A stretch of DNA of 32,220 nucleotides from an uncultured Oscillospiraceae bacterium. Lineage in GTDB: Bacteria; Bacillota; Clostridia; Oscillospirales; Oscillospiraceae. The notes beneath the pieces were generated by a model. It did not search any database. It was not told where the DNA came from and saw only the letters and a program-made list of their open reading frames with translations. A program made the position numbers and the translations under genes. Location of the stretch: the NCBI GenBank assembly GCA_948616425.1, contig CAPGBJ010000119.1, positions 1 to 32,220 on the forward strand, in the 5' to 3' direction. Below are positions 6,252-15,749 of this stretch, one piece after another; position 1 is the first letter of the stretch; every line of letters begins with the position of its first letter.

Positions 6252-8834
6252 ATGGGTTATTCAGGGGGATTTTTAGGACGGACCGGAGAAGGGACGCCGG
6301 CTGCCGAGATCCAGGAACCGAACAGCGGTATGCGGAGCGTTCAGAATCTGGAGGTCGTCATTAACGAGGGACTTCGCGTCGCCCTGCTGGAGGAAACGCC
6401 GGATCAGTCGCTGGAAGTGCTGCTGGAGCACCTGGGAAAGGCACTGAACGGGGAGCGGACCTACATATTTGAACAGAACGGGTCTGGCGGCGACGACAAC
6501 ACCTATGAGTGGACGGCAGACGGGGTGGAACCAGAGAAAGAGAATCTTCAAAATGTTCCTCCGGAGGTATGCGCAAGCTGGTATCGGAATTTTGGCATCG
6601 GCAAGCAGATCGTCATTGAGAACCTGGAAGATATCCGTGAGACTGACCCCCTTCAGTATGAGAATTTGAAACGGCAGAGCATCCATTCCCTTGTGGTGGT
6701 CCCCCTCTATGACGGGAAAAAGATTATCGGCTTTTACGGTGTGGACAATCCCCCTGTGAAGTCGCTGGAATATGCGTCGAACATGCTCCAGACGGCGGCG
6801 TACTTTATCGTATCCTCTCTGAAGCGGCGCAACCTGGTTCGGGCGCTTCAAAAGCGGAGCTATAATGTGCTCCATGCCCTCAGTGTGGATTACCTGAGTA
6901 TCTACCAGGTCAATTTCGACACAGGTGAATGCCAGATTTACCGGGACAGCGAGCAGATGAGGATAGATTGGGCCGTCCATTTTGAGAGTGGCTATCAGTC
7001 GGCTATGGAGCGGTATATTTCCCAATATGTGGTCTGTGAAGACCAGGATCGAATCCGCACGGTAACGAAAAAGGATTATGTGCTGGCCCGACTCAAAACG
7101 AATAAAAAGTTTTCCGTCCGGTATCAGGTGAAAGACAGCACCTCCGGGTTGAAACACTTGGAGATTCATTTTTCCGCCACAGATAAAACAGAGGAAGAAA
7201 ACTGCGTTATTTTTGCCCTGCGGGATGTCAATGCCGTGGTGGAGCAGGAGGAGCAGTACAAGCTGGAGGCGAGGCGAAGCCTGGAGGACATTCTGGAGGG
7301 GGCCAGGACGGGCATCTGGACGATTGAGTTGGAGGAGGGCTGCCAGCCCAGGATGTACGCGGATCGGACCATGCGGATCCTTCTGGGGGTGCCAGATGAG
7401 ATTGGGCCGGAGGAGTGCTATCGACACTGGTTTGAACATATTGAGCCGGACTATGTGGAGATGGTACAGGAATCGGTGCGGGAGATCTTAGGAACCGGAC
7501 GTTCTGAGGTGATTTACCCGTGGAATCATCCCAAGCTGGGGAAAATTTATGTCCGCTGCGGCGGTGTGCCAGATAAAACCTTTCATAAACCGGGCGCCTG
7601 TTTGAACGGATACCACCAGGATATCACGGATACGATGGTGACGCGGAAGAAGCAGGAACAGTCTATTATGGAGCTTTTAGAGCGGGTGAGGCAGGCAAAT
7701 TCAGCCAAGAGTGAGTTCCTTTCCCACATGTCTCACGACCTGCGCACACCGATTAATGGGATTTTGGGGATGCTGGCCATTCTGGAGAGAAGCCAGGGGG
7801 ACCCGGAACGGCAGAGGGAGTGCCGGAAGAAAATTCGTGTGTCAACAGAGCATCTGCTGTCCCTGGTGAATGATGTGCTCCTGGTCAGCAAGCTGGAGAG
7901 TGGAAGGCCGGCAGCAGTGGAGGAGCCGTTTGACCTTCATGATACGCTGGAGGACTGTATCACGATCCTGTCCCCCCAGGCGGAGGAGGGGAGAATTCAG
8001 CTGGTGTTGGAGGCAAACGGACTGCACCACACCAGATTGATCGGCAATTCGCTGCATATCAAGCAAATCCTGATGAATGTTGTCGATAACGCGCTTAAAT
8101 ATAACCGACCCCACGGGGCCGTATTTGTGCGAGTTCAGGAGACCTCCTGCCGGGGTGGGACTGCAAACTATCAGTTTGTGATTGAAGATACCGGAATTGG
8201 GATTGGGGAGGAGTTCAAAAAGCACATTTTTGAGCCGTTCACCCAGGAACATCAAGGCGCAAGGACCCACTATAGCGGGGTTGGACTTGGCATGTCCATC
8301 GTAAAGAAGCTGGTAGACCAGATGGAGGGGACCGTTGCGGTAGACAGCCAGCTCGGCAAGGGAAGTGTGGTCCAAATCACCTTGCCGCTTCGAGTGGATG
8401 AGGCGTGGAGCGGACAGCCTGTAGATGAAGAGCCGGATAGGTGGGACAATATTGTCGGGATGCGCGTTCTTTTGGTGGAGGACAATGAAATTAACTGTGA
8501 AATTGTGGAGTTCATGTTAAAGGAGGCGGGCGTGGAGGTTGTGACCGCGAACGATGGGAAAGCGGCGGTGGACGCCTTTACAGCCTCCGCCCCCGGGACC
8601 TTTGACTGCATACTGATGGATTTGATGATGCCGGTCATGAGCGGATATGAGGCGTCCCGTGTGATTCGCGGGCTGGACCGAACAGACGCAAAAAGAGTTC
8701 CGATTATAGCGCTGTCGGCCAACGCCTTTGAAGAGGACGTTGCGCTGGCCAAGGACGCTGGGATGAATGAGCACTTGGCCAAGCCGGTGGAGATCAGAAA
8801 AATGCTTCAGGTCATCAGCAGGCTGAAGGGGTGA
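6252..8834 (+). CDS. Soluble hybrid histidine kinase (GAF-PAS-PAS-HisKA-HATPase-REC)
   Basis: The protein has 860 residues and no membrane segment, so it senses in the cytosol. A GAF domain spans about residues 30-195, two PAS-like regions about 200-340 and 350-470, HisKA with SHMSHDLRTPING follows (H495), then HATPase_c with EDTGIGIG and GVGLGMSIV. The C-terminal receiver begins MRVLLVEDNEIN and has its phospho-acceptor at D790 in LMDLMMP, with the switch lysine in HLAKP. The start at ATG 6252 follows GGAGGG at 6239-6244; an upstream in-frame GTG at 6147 has no binding site. The ligand is unknown. No HPt or DNA-binding output is encoded nearby. A second hybrid kinase follows after 71 bases, probably on the same transcript. 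Confidence 0.85.
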   Translation: MGYSGGFLGRTGEGTPAAEIQEPNSGMRSVQNLEVVINEGLRVALLEETPDQSLEVLLEHLGKALNGERTYIFEQNGSGGDDNTYEWTADGVEPEKENLQNVPPEVCASWYRNFGIGKQIVIENLEDIRETDPLQYENLKRQSIHSLVVVPLYDGKKIIGFYGVDNPPVKSLEYASNMLQTAAYFIVSSLKRRNLVRALQKRSYNVLHALSVDYLSIYQVNFDTGECQIYRDSEQMRIDWAVHFESGYQSAMERYISQYVVCEDQDRIRTVTKKDYVLARLKTNKKFSVRYQVKDSTSGLKHLEIHFSATDKTEEENCVIFALRDVNAVVEQEEQYKLEARRSLEDILEGARTGIWTIELEEGCQPRMYADRTMRILLGVPDEIGPEECYRHWFEHIEPDYVEMVQESVREILGTGRSEVIYPWNHPKLGKIYVRCGGVPDKTFHKPGACLNGYHQDITDTMVTRKKQEQSIMELLERVRQANSAKSEFLSHMSHDLRTPINGILGMLAILERSQGDPERQRECRKKIRVSTEHLLSLVNDVLLVSKLESGRPAAVEEPFDLHDTLEDCITILSPQAEEGRIQLVLEANGLHHTRLIGNSLHIKQILMNVVDNALKYNRPHGAVFVRVQETSCRGGTANYQFVIEDTGIGIGEEFKKHIFEPFTQEHQGARTHYSGVGLGMSIVKKLVDQMEGTVAVDSQLGKGSVVQITLPLRVDEAWSGQPVDEEPDRWDNIVGMRVLLVEDNEINCEIVEFMLKEAGVEVVTANDGKAAVDAFTASAPGTFDCILMDLMMPVMSGYEASRVIRGLDRTDAKRVPIIALSANAFEEDVALAKDAGMNEHLAKPVEIRKMLQVISRLKG

Positions 8835-8905
8835 CAAGGGCGGGAGACCGCTGACATGGTAGGAAGCGGCGATGATCGCCCGGGCAGCAGAGGTGCTGAA
8901 AAACT

Positions 8906-11488
8906 ATGGAGATGAAAAAGAGTATGAAAAGCATAGCTTTTCCGCATTCCTTAAAAATGAGCATAGCGTGGATTATTGGCCTGAATATACTCATTTTTTT
9001 GTTTTTAGGTATTTCCATCAATCGAATGAGCGAGCGTACCATTGAGAATATAGGCACTGCATATATGGCCGAAATGAATGAGCAGATATCTCTGCACTTT
9101 GAAACGGTCATAGATCTCAGACTGACTATGGCGGAGTCCATAGCGCGCATTGCGGCGGATGAGAAGACCGCCGCTTATGGCACAAGGGAAGAGATCGAAT
9201 ATGGCGCAAGGGCGAGGCAGTTTTCCTGCGCCGCTCTGTACTCGTCTGACGGCAGAATTGAAATGATTTACGGCGATTCTGTAGAACTCAACCACCCGGA
9301 GCCGTTTTTAGAGAGCTTAAAGAACGGAGAGCGCAAAGCGGCTTCGGCTGTCGACGGCGGTGGAGACGGGGTCATTTTGTTTGGTATTCCCTGCCGATAT
9401 CCCATGTCCGACGGAAACGACAGCCTCGCCATCGTGGTAGGACTCTCCTCCCGATACATGGGCGAGGTTCTTTTCCTGGATTCAGACAGTTCTCTGGCCT
9501 GTTCTTATGTGATACGTAAGGACGGCAGCTATGTTGTTCGGAATGAGGATGGAATCTACGAAAATTATTTTGATAAACTTTGCAGCATCTTCGCAGGACA
9601 AAACGAAGAGGCAGAAATCTATATTGAGCAGCTGACGACTGCTATGAATCGGGATGAGGATTATTCCGCTATTCTGAAAAGCGGCCAAACGCGCAGCCAT
9701 TTGTACAGCACCAATCTCCCATACTGCGAGTGGTATCTGGTGACAGTCCTCCCCTTCGACGAGCTGGACCACACGATTTCCGGCATGGGCAGTCACTGGC
9801 TTACCATTGTTTATGCCGCCTCTTTTGCGGTGATTGCCATGCTCCTCTACATATTCTTTCAGTATTTCAAACTGTTCAGAAATCAGGTATCAGAATTGCG
9901 GCGCATGAACACAGAGATGGACGCGGCACGGAAAGAGGCGGAACACGCCAATGCGGCAAAACAGGAGTTCCTCTCCAGCATGAGCCACGACATACGCACC
10001 CCCATGAATGCCATCATCGGAATGACATCTTTGGCCATGGCCAATCCGTGCGACCAGGAACAGGTTCAGGAGTATCTGCGCAAGATCGCCTTATCCAGCA
10101 AACATCTGCTGGGGCTGATCAATGATGTGCTGGATATATCAAAGATTGAAAGCGGAAAGATGACGCTGAATGTGGAGCCGGTGTCGCTGCGGGAGGTGAT
10201 GGACAGCATTGTCAATATCATGCAGCCGCAGGTCAAGGCCAAGAATCAGCAGTTCAACGCGGCTGCCTACGAAATCCTGGCGGAAGATTTGTGCTGTGAT
10301 AGTGTGCGGCTCAATCAAGTGCTGATCAATCTGCTGGGGAACGCGGTCAAATTTACGCCGGAAAAGGGCTCGGTTCAAGTATCTGTGTATCAGGAGGCGC
10401 TGCCAGAGGACACGTCCTGCGTCCGAACCCATTTCCTGGTGAGCGATACGGGCATTGGTATGTCAGAGGAGTACCAAAAGAAGATATTTGACTCGTTCAG
10501 CAGAGAGGACAACACCCGCGTGCGGAAGACAGAGGGCTCCGGACTGGGCATGGCAATTACCAAATATATTGTGGACGCGATGGGAGGCGCCATCTCTGTC
10601 CGCAGCGAACAGGGCAAGGGCAGCGAGTTCCACGTAGTGCTTGACCTGGCAAAAGCGGCGGGGCGAGAGGGCAATCCGGCCCTTCCGGACTGGAATGTTT
10701 TGGTGGTAGATGGGGATGAGCGGTTGTGTGTCAATGCGGTTCATTCGTTCCGGTCAATGGGGATCCGCGCCGAATGGTGCCTGAGCGCCGAACGGGCGAT
10801 GGCGCTCATTGCGGAGCGCCATCGCCAGAATGTCGGCTATCAGATTGTCCTTTTGGGCTGGAAATTGCAGGATATTGATGGGATTGAGGCCGCCCGGGCG
10901 ATTCGATCACAGGACGGAGGGGACCGCCCGACGCTGCTGTTCTCGGCCTGCGATTGGAGCGGGGTGGAAGAGGAGGCCAGAGAGGCGGGGATCTCCGGGT
11001 TTATCTCCAGACCGCTGTTTCGGTCTACCTTGTTGGACGCGCTGCGCACATTTGCCGGTACTGCCGTTGAGGAAGCTGGCGAAGCCGAAAGAGGGGTGGA
11101 CCTGTCCCTTCGAGGGAAGCGCATTCTATTGGCAGAGGATAATGAACTTAACTGGGAAGTTGCAAGGGAGCTGCTGTCTGTCCTTGAAATGGAACTGGAT
11201 TGGGTTGAAAATGGGAAAATTTGTGTTGCGAAATTTGAAAAATCTCCCGTTGGGTATTATGACGCGATTATTATGGATGTTCGGATGCCTGTTATGGACG
11301 GTTACGAAGCGACCACGGCCATTCGGGGACTGGAGCGCGCAGACGCGGATATTCCCATCATCGCGATGACGGCCGATGCGTTTTCAGAGGACATTCAAAG
11401 GTGCTTAGAGTGCGGGATGAATGACCATTTGGCAAAACCGATTGATATTCGGGCTGTCGCCCAAAAGTTGCAAAGATATCTGAAATAA
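8906..11488 (+). CDS. Membrane hybrid histidine kinase with sensor, pseudo-receiver and receiver
   Basis: The protein has 860 residues. TM1 (about 19-38) and TM2 (about 298-322) bracket a ~260-residue extracytoplasmic domain of dCache/PAS type. A coiled linker leads to HisKA with SSMSHDIRTPMNA (H361) and a full HATPase_c (SDTGIGMSEE, GSGLGMAIT). Two receivers follow. The first (about 600-720) is degenerate: the phospho-acceptor position in IVLLGWKLQD is glycine (G651) and the switch lysine is arginine (FISRP). The second is intact, with LLAEDNELN, D791 in IIMDVRMP and HLAKP. The first receiver is probably a structural or protein-binding domain. Its kinase core resembles the preceding kinase but is clearly diverged. 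Start at ATG 8906; ATG 8912 and 8924 are alternatives. It converges on the GTPase operon. Confidence 0.85.
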   Translation: MEMKKSMKSIAFPHSLKMSIAWIIGLNILIFLFLGISINRMSERTIENIGTAYMAEMNEQISLHFETVIDLRLTMAESIARIAADEKTAAYGTREEIEYGARARQFSCAALYSSDGRIEMIYGDSVELNHPEPFLESLKNGERKAASAVDGGGDGVILFGIPCRYPMSDGNDSLAIVVGLSSRYMGEVLFLDSDSSLACSYVIRKDGSYVVRNEDGIYENYFDKLCSIFAGQNEEAEIYIEQLTTAMNRDEDYSAILKSGQTRSHLYSTNLPYCEWYLVTVLPFDELDHTISGMGSHWLTIVYAASFAVIAMLLYIFFQYFKLFRNQVSELRRMNTEMDAARKEAEHANAAKQEFLSSMSHDIRTPMNAIIGMTSLAMANPCDQEQVQEYLRKIALSSKHLLGLINDVLDISKIESGKMTLNVEPVSLREVMDSIVNIMQPQVKAKNQQFNAAAYEILAEDLCCDSVRLNQVLINLLGNAVKFTPEKGSVQVSVYQEALPEDTSCVRTHFLVSDTGIGMSEEYQKKIFDSFSREDNTRVRKTEGSGLGMAITKYIVDAMGGAISVRSEQGKGSEFHVVLDLAKAAGREGNPALPDWNVLVVDGDERLCVNAVHSFRSMGIRAEWCLSAERAMALIAERHRQNVGYQIVLLGWKLQDIDGIEAARAIRSQDGGDRPTLLFSACDWSGVEEEAREAGISGFISRPLFRSTLLDALRTFAGTAVEEAGEAERGVDLSLRGKRILLAEDNELNWEVARELLSVLEMELDWVENGKICVAKFEKSPVGYYDAIIMDVRMPVMDGYEATTAIRGLERADADIPIIAMTADAFSEDIQRCLECGMNDHLAKPIDIRAVAQKLQRYLK
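10795..10826 (+). repeat. Perfect 13-bp inverted repeat inside the pseudo-receiver coding region
   Basis: GGCGATGGCGCTC at 10795-10807 is followed by a 6-base loop and its exact reverse complement at 10814-10826. Such a long perfect stem within a coding region is uncommon. It encodes ordinary helix residues of the degenerate receiver, so it may be chance, an mRNA structure or a binding site. Confidence 0.6.
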
Positions 11489-11552
11489 GGGGCTTTAGCA
11501 GGCTGTTTTACTGGGGTGCGGGCTCCAGCGTCCCGGCCGCGATCTGTCTGGG

Positions 11553-14141
11553 CTATTTTTTGCCCTTGATGACCTTTTGCTTCATGAGGAGCCACAGCAG
11601 CGGGTCCTCAATCCGGTGGGGGTGGGGGCGGCTGATGATGCCGTTGCTGTCTGGACTGTTGTGCATTCCCAGGGAGGAGACCGCGAAGCAGGCGTAATTT
11701 TGGTAGTTCAGCGATAGCTGAGACAGGAACGACCCCGCCTCCCAAGTCCGCAGCAGCCCTTGAACCTCTGTATTGACATTGTGGCAGTCGGAGAGGTTGA
11801 AAACACCCTGCCTGCAATGGGCGCTTGGCTCCAGGATGGTACAGCCCTGGGGGATGATCGGTTCGATGACATCGAGCTTAGAAAATACCACCGCTACAGG
11901 CACTTTGATTTTATCGCAGTCCCGCAGTCCCTGCTCCCTCCGGATGAGGTTGGACACCCGTACCAGGATATCGTCCGGCTGATACCAGCTGGCGGAGGAG
12001 GCGCGGCTCACTGCGCTCTGATCCAGTTGGGCCTTGACGGCGGGAATCTTCAGCGGGTCCAGCAGGAAGATGATGCCTGTGGACTTGCAGATATACTGGT
12101 TCACCGTGCGCATGCTCTCCTCAGACTCCAAATCCTCGCCGGCGGAGTCGAAGAACACCAGGGTATACAGCCGGATCTTCTCTCCCAGAGGCCCTTTTAC
12201 CCGCAGCTTCAGTGAGTAGATCAGAGGCCGGTACGCTCCATCCATGTTTTCCAGGAACCGATCTGTCTTTTTAAACCGCTGTAGGTGCACATACAGTTGA
12301 TTCTTGTAGATTCTGGTGTAGCGGTCCATGGTGTCGTCAAAGCCCTCGAAGGACCCGCCGAAAGCGGGGGCGATTCGCTCGATGAGCTCATTGACGATGA
12401 CTGTAATGAAGTGGGTCTTCCCTGTGTCGCGGGAGCCGACCACGGAGATAATCATATTGTCCCCTGTCAGAGTGCTTGCGGGCAGAGGGTTGTGGCATTT
12501 GGGACAGATGACCTTGTAGGTGGTCCTGCTGCACTTGGGGCATTGGGCGGAGTGCGGGATACCCTGGGTGTCCCACTGGATTGGGACCTGTTTCCGACCA
12601 AAGGTTGGCTTGCCCCGTTTCCCCTTCAGCGGGTCGTCCACGCCGTGTTCGTACCGGGTCATCTCGGGGTCATAGAGATCCTCGCAAAGCTGATTGGTAC
12701 ACCGGAACTGTATCTGGCTGATCTGGCTGGACTCGAAACAGTAGGGGCACAGAAAAGCCTTTTCCAGCTGCTTTTTTGTGTTTCTGCTGCGTTGTTTGCG
12801 GATCATTCGCCGTGCTAGAAACAGAGAAAGGACTGCCGCAGCAGCGCCTGCAATGACAAGGGCCGGAAGGACCCACCGGGACCAGCCGCTCTCCACCAGT
12901 TTGATGTAGCCGCACTCCGTGCAGCTCTTGCGGGAGACAATGGGGGCGTCCCAAATGCTTCCGCTGACCCGTACCGATTTGCCGTAGGTGTGTGGGGTCT
13001 GTGGGAGAGACTCTACCTCCACGTAGCCGCAGTCGGCGCAGGCGCGGCTGCGCTGGCCCTCGGCGGAGCAGGTGGCGGCGCGAGTGATCTCCCATTCGCC
13101 ATAAGTGTGACCCAGGGCCTGGGCGTTCTCCGCCTCCACATTGCCGCACACGGAGCATACGGTCTCTGCAAAGCCGTCTGCCGCACAGGAGGAAGAAGGG
13201 GGGGATACGGTTACCCTCACGGCCTCCGGATCTGTCTTTGGAGCCCTGTCCAGGAGGTGGAACAGCAGGGCGCCAGTCTCCTCCTCTCCGCAGAGGGCAC
13301 AGACCCGGCTGCATTTGCCCAGGGGAGAACGGAGAGAAATTTTTTCCACTGTTTTCCATGTGCTCCAGATGTGCTCCAGTGGCTCCAGAACTTCTGTAGA
13401 TACTACCACAGGGCATGTATTACACTGGGTCATCAGCTGTCCCGCCTGGGAACAGGTGGGAGTCTCCATGATAACCTGCGTCACGGAGGTGTGCTCTGCA
13501 CATTTGGGGAGGAAGGTGATGTGGTAGTGTGTGTCAGAGTAGCCGTTCAGCAGCGGGTTGCCCCCGGAGACAGCCGAGATTTCCAAATAATATGTGCCAG
13601 GTTCCAGGTCGGATACGCCGAAGTCTGTCTCTTTGCCGTCTTCGCTGGGGATGGACAGAGCTTTCAGCTTGGTCTTTCTGTCGGTCCCATAGATGGTACC
13701 CGCCCAAAGGTATATGTAACCTCCGCGGCTGCCATCGTGGGAAAAGAGGAAGGTGACGTCGCCCGGCGTATCCACCGTGAAACTGTAGAAATCCTTGTCG
13801 TCTCTGCTGGACAGGTTCCCGGTTACCCTCTGGAACATGGACACCGGCGTCGCTCTGCTGATGGAGCCGTTGCGGGAGGTCTCTTTTATGTCTGTAATCT
13901 TAGGAATGGACGGCTCGGTGGGATATCCGGCCCAGGGGGAGACGTAGGGGAACTGGTTGACGTAGGCTTTCCCGCAGCCGCGGCAGAGGAAGACATCTCC
14001 GGGGACCTCGGGCTGAGAGGACGTGTCCGCCCTGCCGAGGAACAACCTGATCCCCGCCGCTATCACCAGAACAATCGCAACCCCCAGAAAATACGGCCCA
14101 ATGTAGCTCCATATAGAGCTCCTTCTTTTCACGGTTCTCAC
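11553..14141 (-). CDS. Two-TM sensor-like protein with cytoplasmic P-loop GTPase (DO-GTPase2-like)
   Basis: This 862-residue protein is the last gene of the chaperone/GTPase operon. TM1 (about 13-35) is followed by a CRGCGKAY zinc-like motif, a beta-sandwich like the pre-peptidase C-terminal domain (about 110-215), and three Cys-pair repeats of the HTYGEW...CxxCG type seen in clostridial surface proteins. TM2 is at about 420-443. The C-terminal half has several CxxC zinc fingers (CPYC, CPKC, CPKCHNP) and a TRAFAC-like GTPase: P-loop GSRDTGKT at 569-576, DSAG at 665-668 and SKLD at 754-757. The topology suggests an outside sensor coupled to an inside GTPase. The start is GTG at 14141, nine bases after AAGGAG. 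Only one P-loop is visible. The family assignment rests on neighbours and motifs. Confidence 0.7.
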   Translation of the reverse strand: MRTVKRRSSIWSYIGPYFLGVAIVLVIAAGIRLFLGRADTSSQPEVPGDVFLCRGCGKAYVNQFPYVSPWAGYPTEPSIPKITDIKETSRNGSISRATPVSMFQRVTGNLSSRDDKDFYSFTVDTPGDVTFLFSHDGSRGGYIYLWAGTIYGTDRKTKLKALSIPSEDGKETDFGVSDLEPGTYYLEISAVSGGNPLLNGYSDTHYHITFLPKCAEHTSVTQVIMETPTCSQAGQLMTQCNTCPVVVSTEVLEPLEHIWSTWKTVEKISLRSPLGKCSRVCALCGEEETGALLFHLLDRAPKTDPEAVRVTVSPPSSSCAADGFAETVCSVCGNVEAENAQALGHTYGEWEITRAATCSAEGQRSRACADCGYVEVESLPQTPHTYGKSVRVSGSIWDAPIVSRKSCTECGYIKLVESGWSRWVLPALVIAGAAAAVLSLFLARRMIRKQRSRNTKKQLEKAFLCPYCFESSQISQIQFRCTNQLCEDLYDPEMTRYEHGVDDPLKGKRGKPTFGRKQVPIQWDTQGIPHSAQCPKCSRTTYKVICPKCHNPLPASTLTGDNMIISVVGSRDTGKTHFITVIVNELIERIAPAFGGSFEGFDDTMDRYTRIYKNQLYVHLQRFKKTDRFLENMDGAYRPLIYSLKLRVKGPLGEKIRLYTLVFFDSAGEDLESEESMRTVNQYICKSTGIIFLLDPLKIPAVKAQLDQSAVSRASSASWYQPDDILVRVSNLIRREQGLRDCDKIKVPVAVVFSKLDVIEPIIPQGCTILEPSAHCRQGVFNLSDCHNVNTEVQGLLRTWEAGSFLSQLSLNYQNYACFAVSSLGMHNSPDSNGIISRPHPHRIEDPLLWLLMKQKVIKGKK

Positions 14142-14170
14142 AACAGCAGTCTCCTTTTTGAATGTTCCTG

Positions 14171-15685
14171 TCAGCTTCTGTGCCGTCTGAACAGGTTTGT
14201 GACAGTTTTAAAAATGGAACCTTCGGCAGGGGTGGGTGTCTCTGGAAAACGGCTCCGCGCAACTTGATACACCTCCAGAGACAGCTTGCCGTACAGGTTG
14301 GCGTACTCCGGGACCCTCTGGACCAGTGCGCGGTTGTGGGTCTCATAGACGGCCTCGCATGCCTCTGGCCCTGGGGCCTGTGAGAGGGCCAGTGTGTAGA
14401 GTGGATATATCCGGTCATACCGCCTGTATCCGCTCAGGATGACATATGCCTCCTCCACACCGGCTGGACAGCGGGAGAGCAGGAGATGGCCAAAACAGTC
14501 CCACACATTCTTGGGCTCCTGTGAGCGATCCAGGAGAAAACGCTCCAGAGCCAGGGCCATGCCGGTCAGACGAGTGGCGTCCACGGCAAATGCCTCCAGA
14601 AGTTGTGTGGCAATGCCGGTATCTTCCGCGCCGCCCTCCGCTGGCAGCAGGAGGCGGAGAAGGTCTGGGAGGGCCTCCTCTCGGGCGAAGCGGCCCGCGA
14701 AATCCAGCGCCAGGGCCAGCCGCTCCGGGGGGACTGACGTCGTCTTGTCGGTCAGCGCGGCGTAGAGGGCGTAGGCGCCATAGATATCCTCGTCCGCCCT
14801 ATCGTAGTCGTATCCGCCGTCCAGAAAGCTGTGAAACTCCCATAGCCTCTCGCGGGAGTGGAGGAGTGCGTCCTCTATAAATTCAGAGAACGCCTGGTCC
14901 GGCTCCAGGGCGGGTGTGTGCCCGTCCAGCAGATCGAACAAAAAGTGCTGGCCCCCATCGCCGAGTTGCGTCCCCGCCCGGACTGCGCCGCAAACCCGGG
15001 CGGGGGAGAGGGCGGGGGCGTATTCATAGGTGGAAAACTCCACTTCCATAGCGTTCCGCCTGGGGAGCGCGTATCCTAGGGCGGCGATCCAGAGGATCAT
15101 GTGTTCTGGTTTGTCCAGGATAACAACCCGCTTTGGGAGGCGCCCGAAGGACAGCGTGGCGCAGAGCATCTGCCGGTAGACCTCCATACGCCCCGCTTCA
15201 GCCAGGAAGTCCGCCACGGCGGAGACGGTTACTACAAAGCTGCGTTCCAGAACGGGTGCAGGGAGCTCTGGAGGGGGATCAGGGCTGTTGACCTCCTCGA
15301 AGGCCATACTGCTGCGCAGAAGGTCCCCGCCATAGTACTCCGCCGGATAGGCGGTCATGTCCTCTGGATTGTAGATGACGACGTGGCTCAGGTGGTTGCC
15401 GAAGCGGCCCCCCTCCCCCATATAGTCCCGACCCAGGTAGGTATTTTGGGCCAGCGCCAGCGATCCGCTGCGCAGGCGCTGGTACTTGTAGGTCTGGGGC
15501 ATGGCCCGGGCCAATTCGTCTGTCATAGGGCGGTCCAGGTCGAGGGGGTGGTAGGAGAACAGGTGACGCAGTTCTTCCCCATCCGCGCCCTGAAAGGAGG
15601 CGTCCTGAGCGTAGACCTGCATCCCATCCCCTCCTGCGTGGATGCCCCGTCTGCACGAGGTATAGATGATTTGGTGGACGCTCAT
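14171..15685 (-). CDS. GAP1-type GTPase-associated protein
   Basis: The 504-residue protein is soluble, with no catalytic motif I can see. The N-terminus (IIYTSCRRGIHAGGDGMQ, then GNHLSHVVIY near residue 95) fits my recollection of the GAP1-N2 domain (GTPase-associated protein 1, N-terminal type 2) found next to DO-GTPase genes. The middle and C-terminal parts are mostly helical and probably match the M and C regions of that family. It likely works as an adaptor or regulator of the GTPase encoded 29 bases downstream. The start at ATG 15685 has GGAGG nine bases before it. An unnamed regulatory protein of the same conflict-system class is the alternative if the domain call fails. Confidence 0.6.
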   Translation of the reverse strand: MSVHQIIYTSCRRGIHAGGDGMQVYAQDASFQGADGEELRHLFSYHPLDLDRPMTDELARAMPQTYKYQRLRSGSLALAQNTYLGRDYMGEGGRFGNHLSHVVIYNPEDMTAYPAEYYGGDLLRSSMAFEEVNSPDPPPELPAPVLERSFVVTVSAVADFLAEAGRMEVYRQMLCATLSFGRLPKRVVILDKPEHMILWIAALGYALPRRNAMEVEFSTYEYAPALSPARVCGAVRAGTQLGDGGQHFLFDLLDGHTPALEPDQAFSEFIEDALLHSRERLWEFHSFLDGGYDYDRADEDIYGAYALYAALTDKTTSVPPERLALALDFAGRFAREEALPDLLRLLLPAEGGAEDTGIATQLLEAFAVDATRLTGMALALERFLLDRSQEPKNVWDCFGHLLLSRCPAGVEEAYVILSGYRRYDRIYPLYTLALSQAPGPEACEAVYETHNRALVQRVPEYANLYGKLSLEVYQVARSRFPETPTPAEGSIFKTVTNLFRRHRS

Positions 15686-15749
15686 CGTGCCGTTCCTCCT
15701 CTGCGGCGAGGGGTCAAAGCCCTCTGTGCCGCTGCTTTTGCGTGTCCTG

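Noticed and set aside
11489..11552. A terminator between the convergent kinase and GTPase genes.
   Set aside because: Only a 4-bp CTGG/CCAG stem without a T-run is visible, which is too weak to call.
12990..14267. A 425-codon open frame on the + strand opposite the GTPase gene.
   Set aside because: It is the mirror of a GC-rich real gene, has no binding site or family features, and the minus-strand frame carries clear domains.
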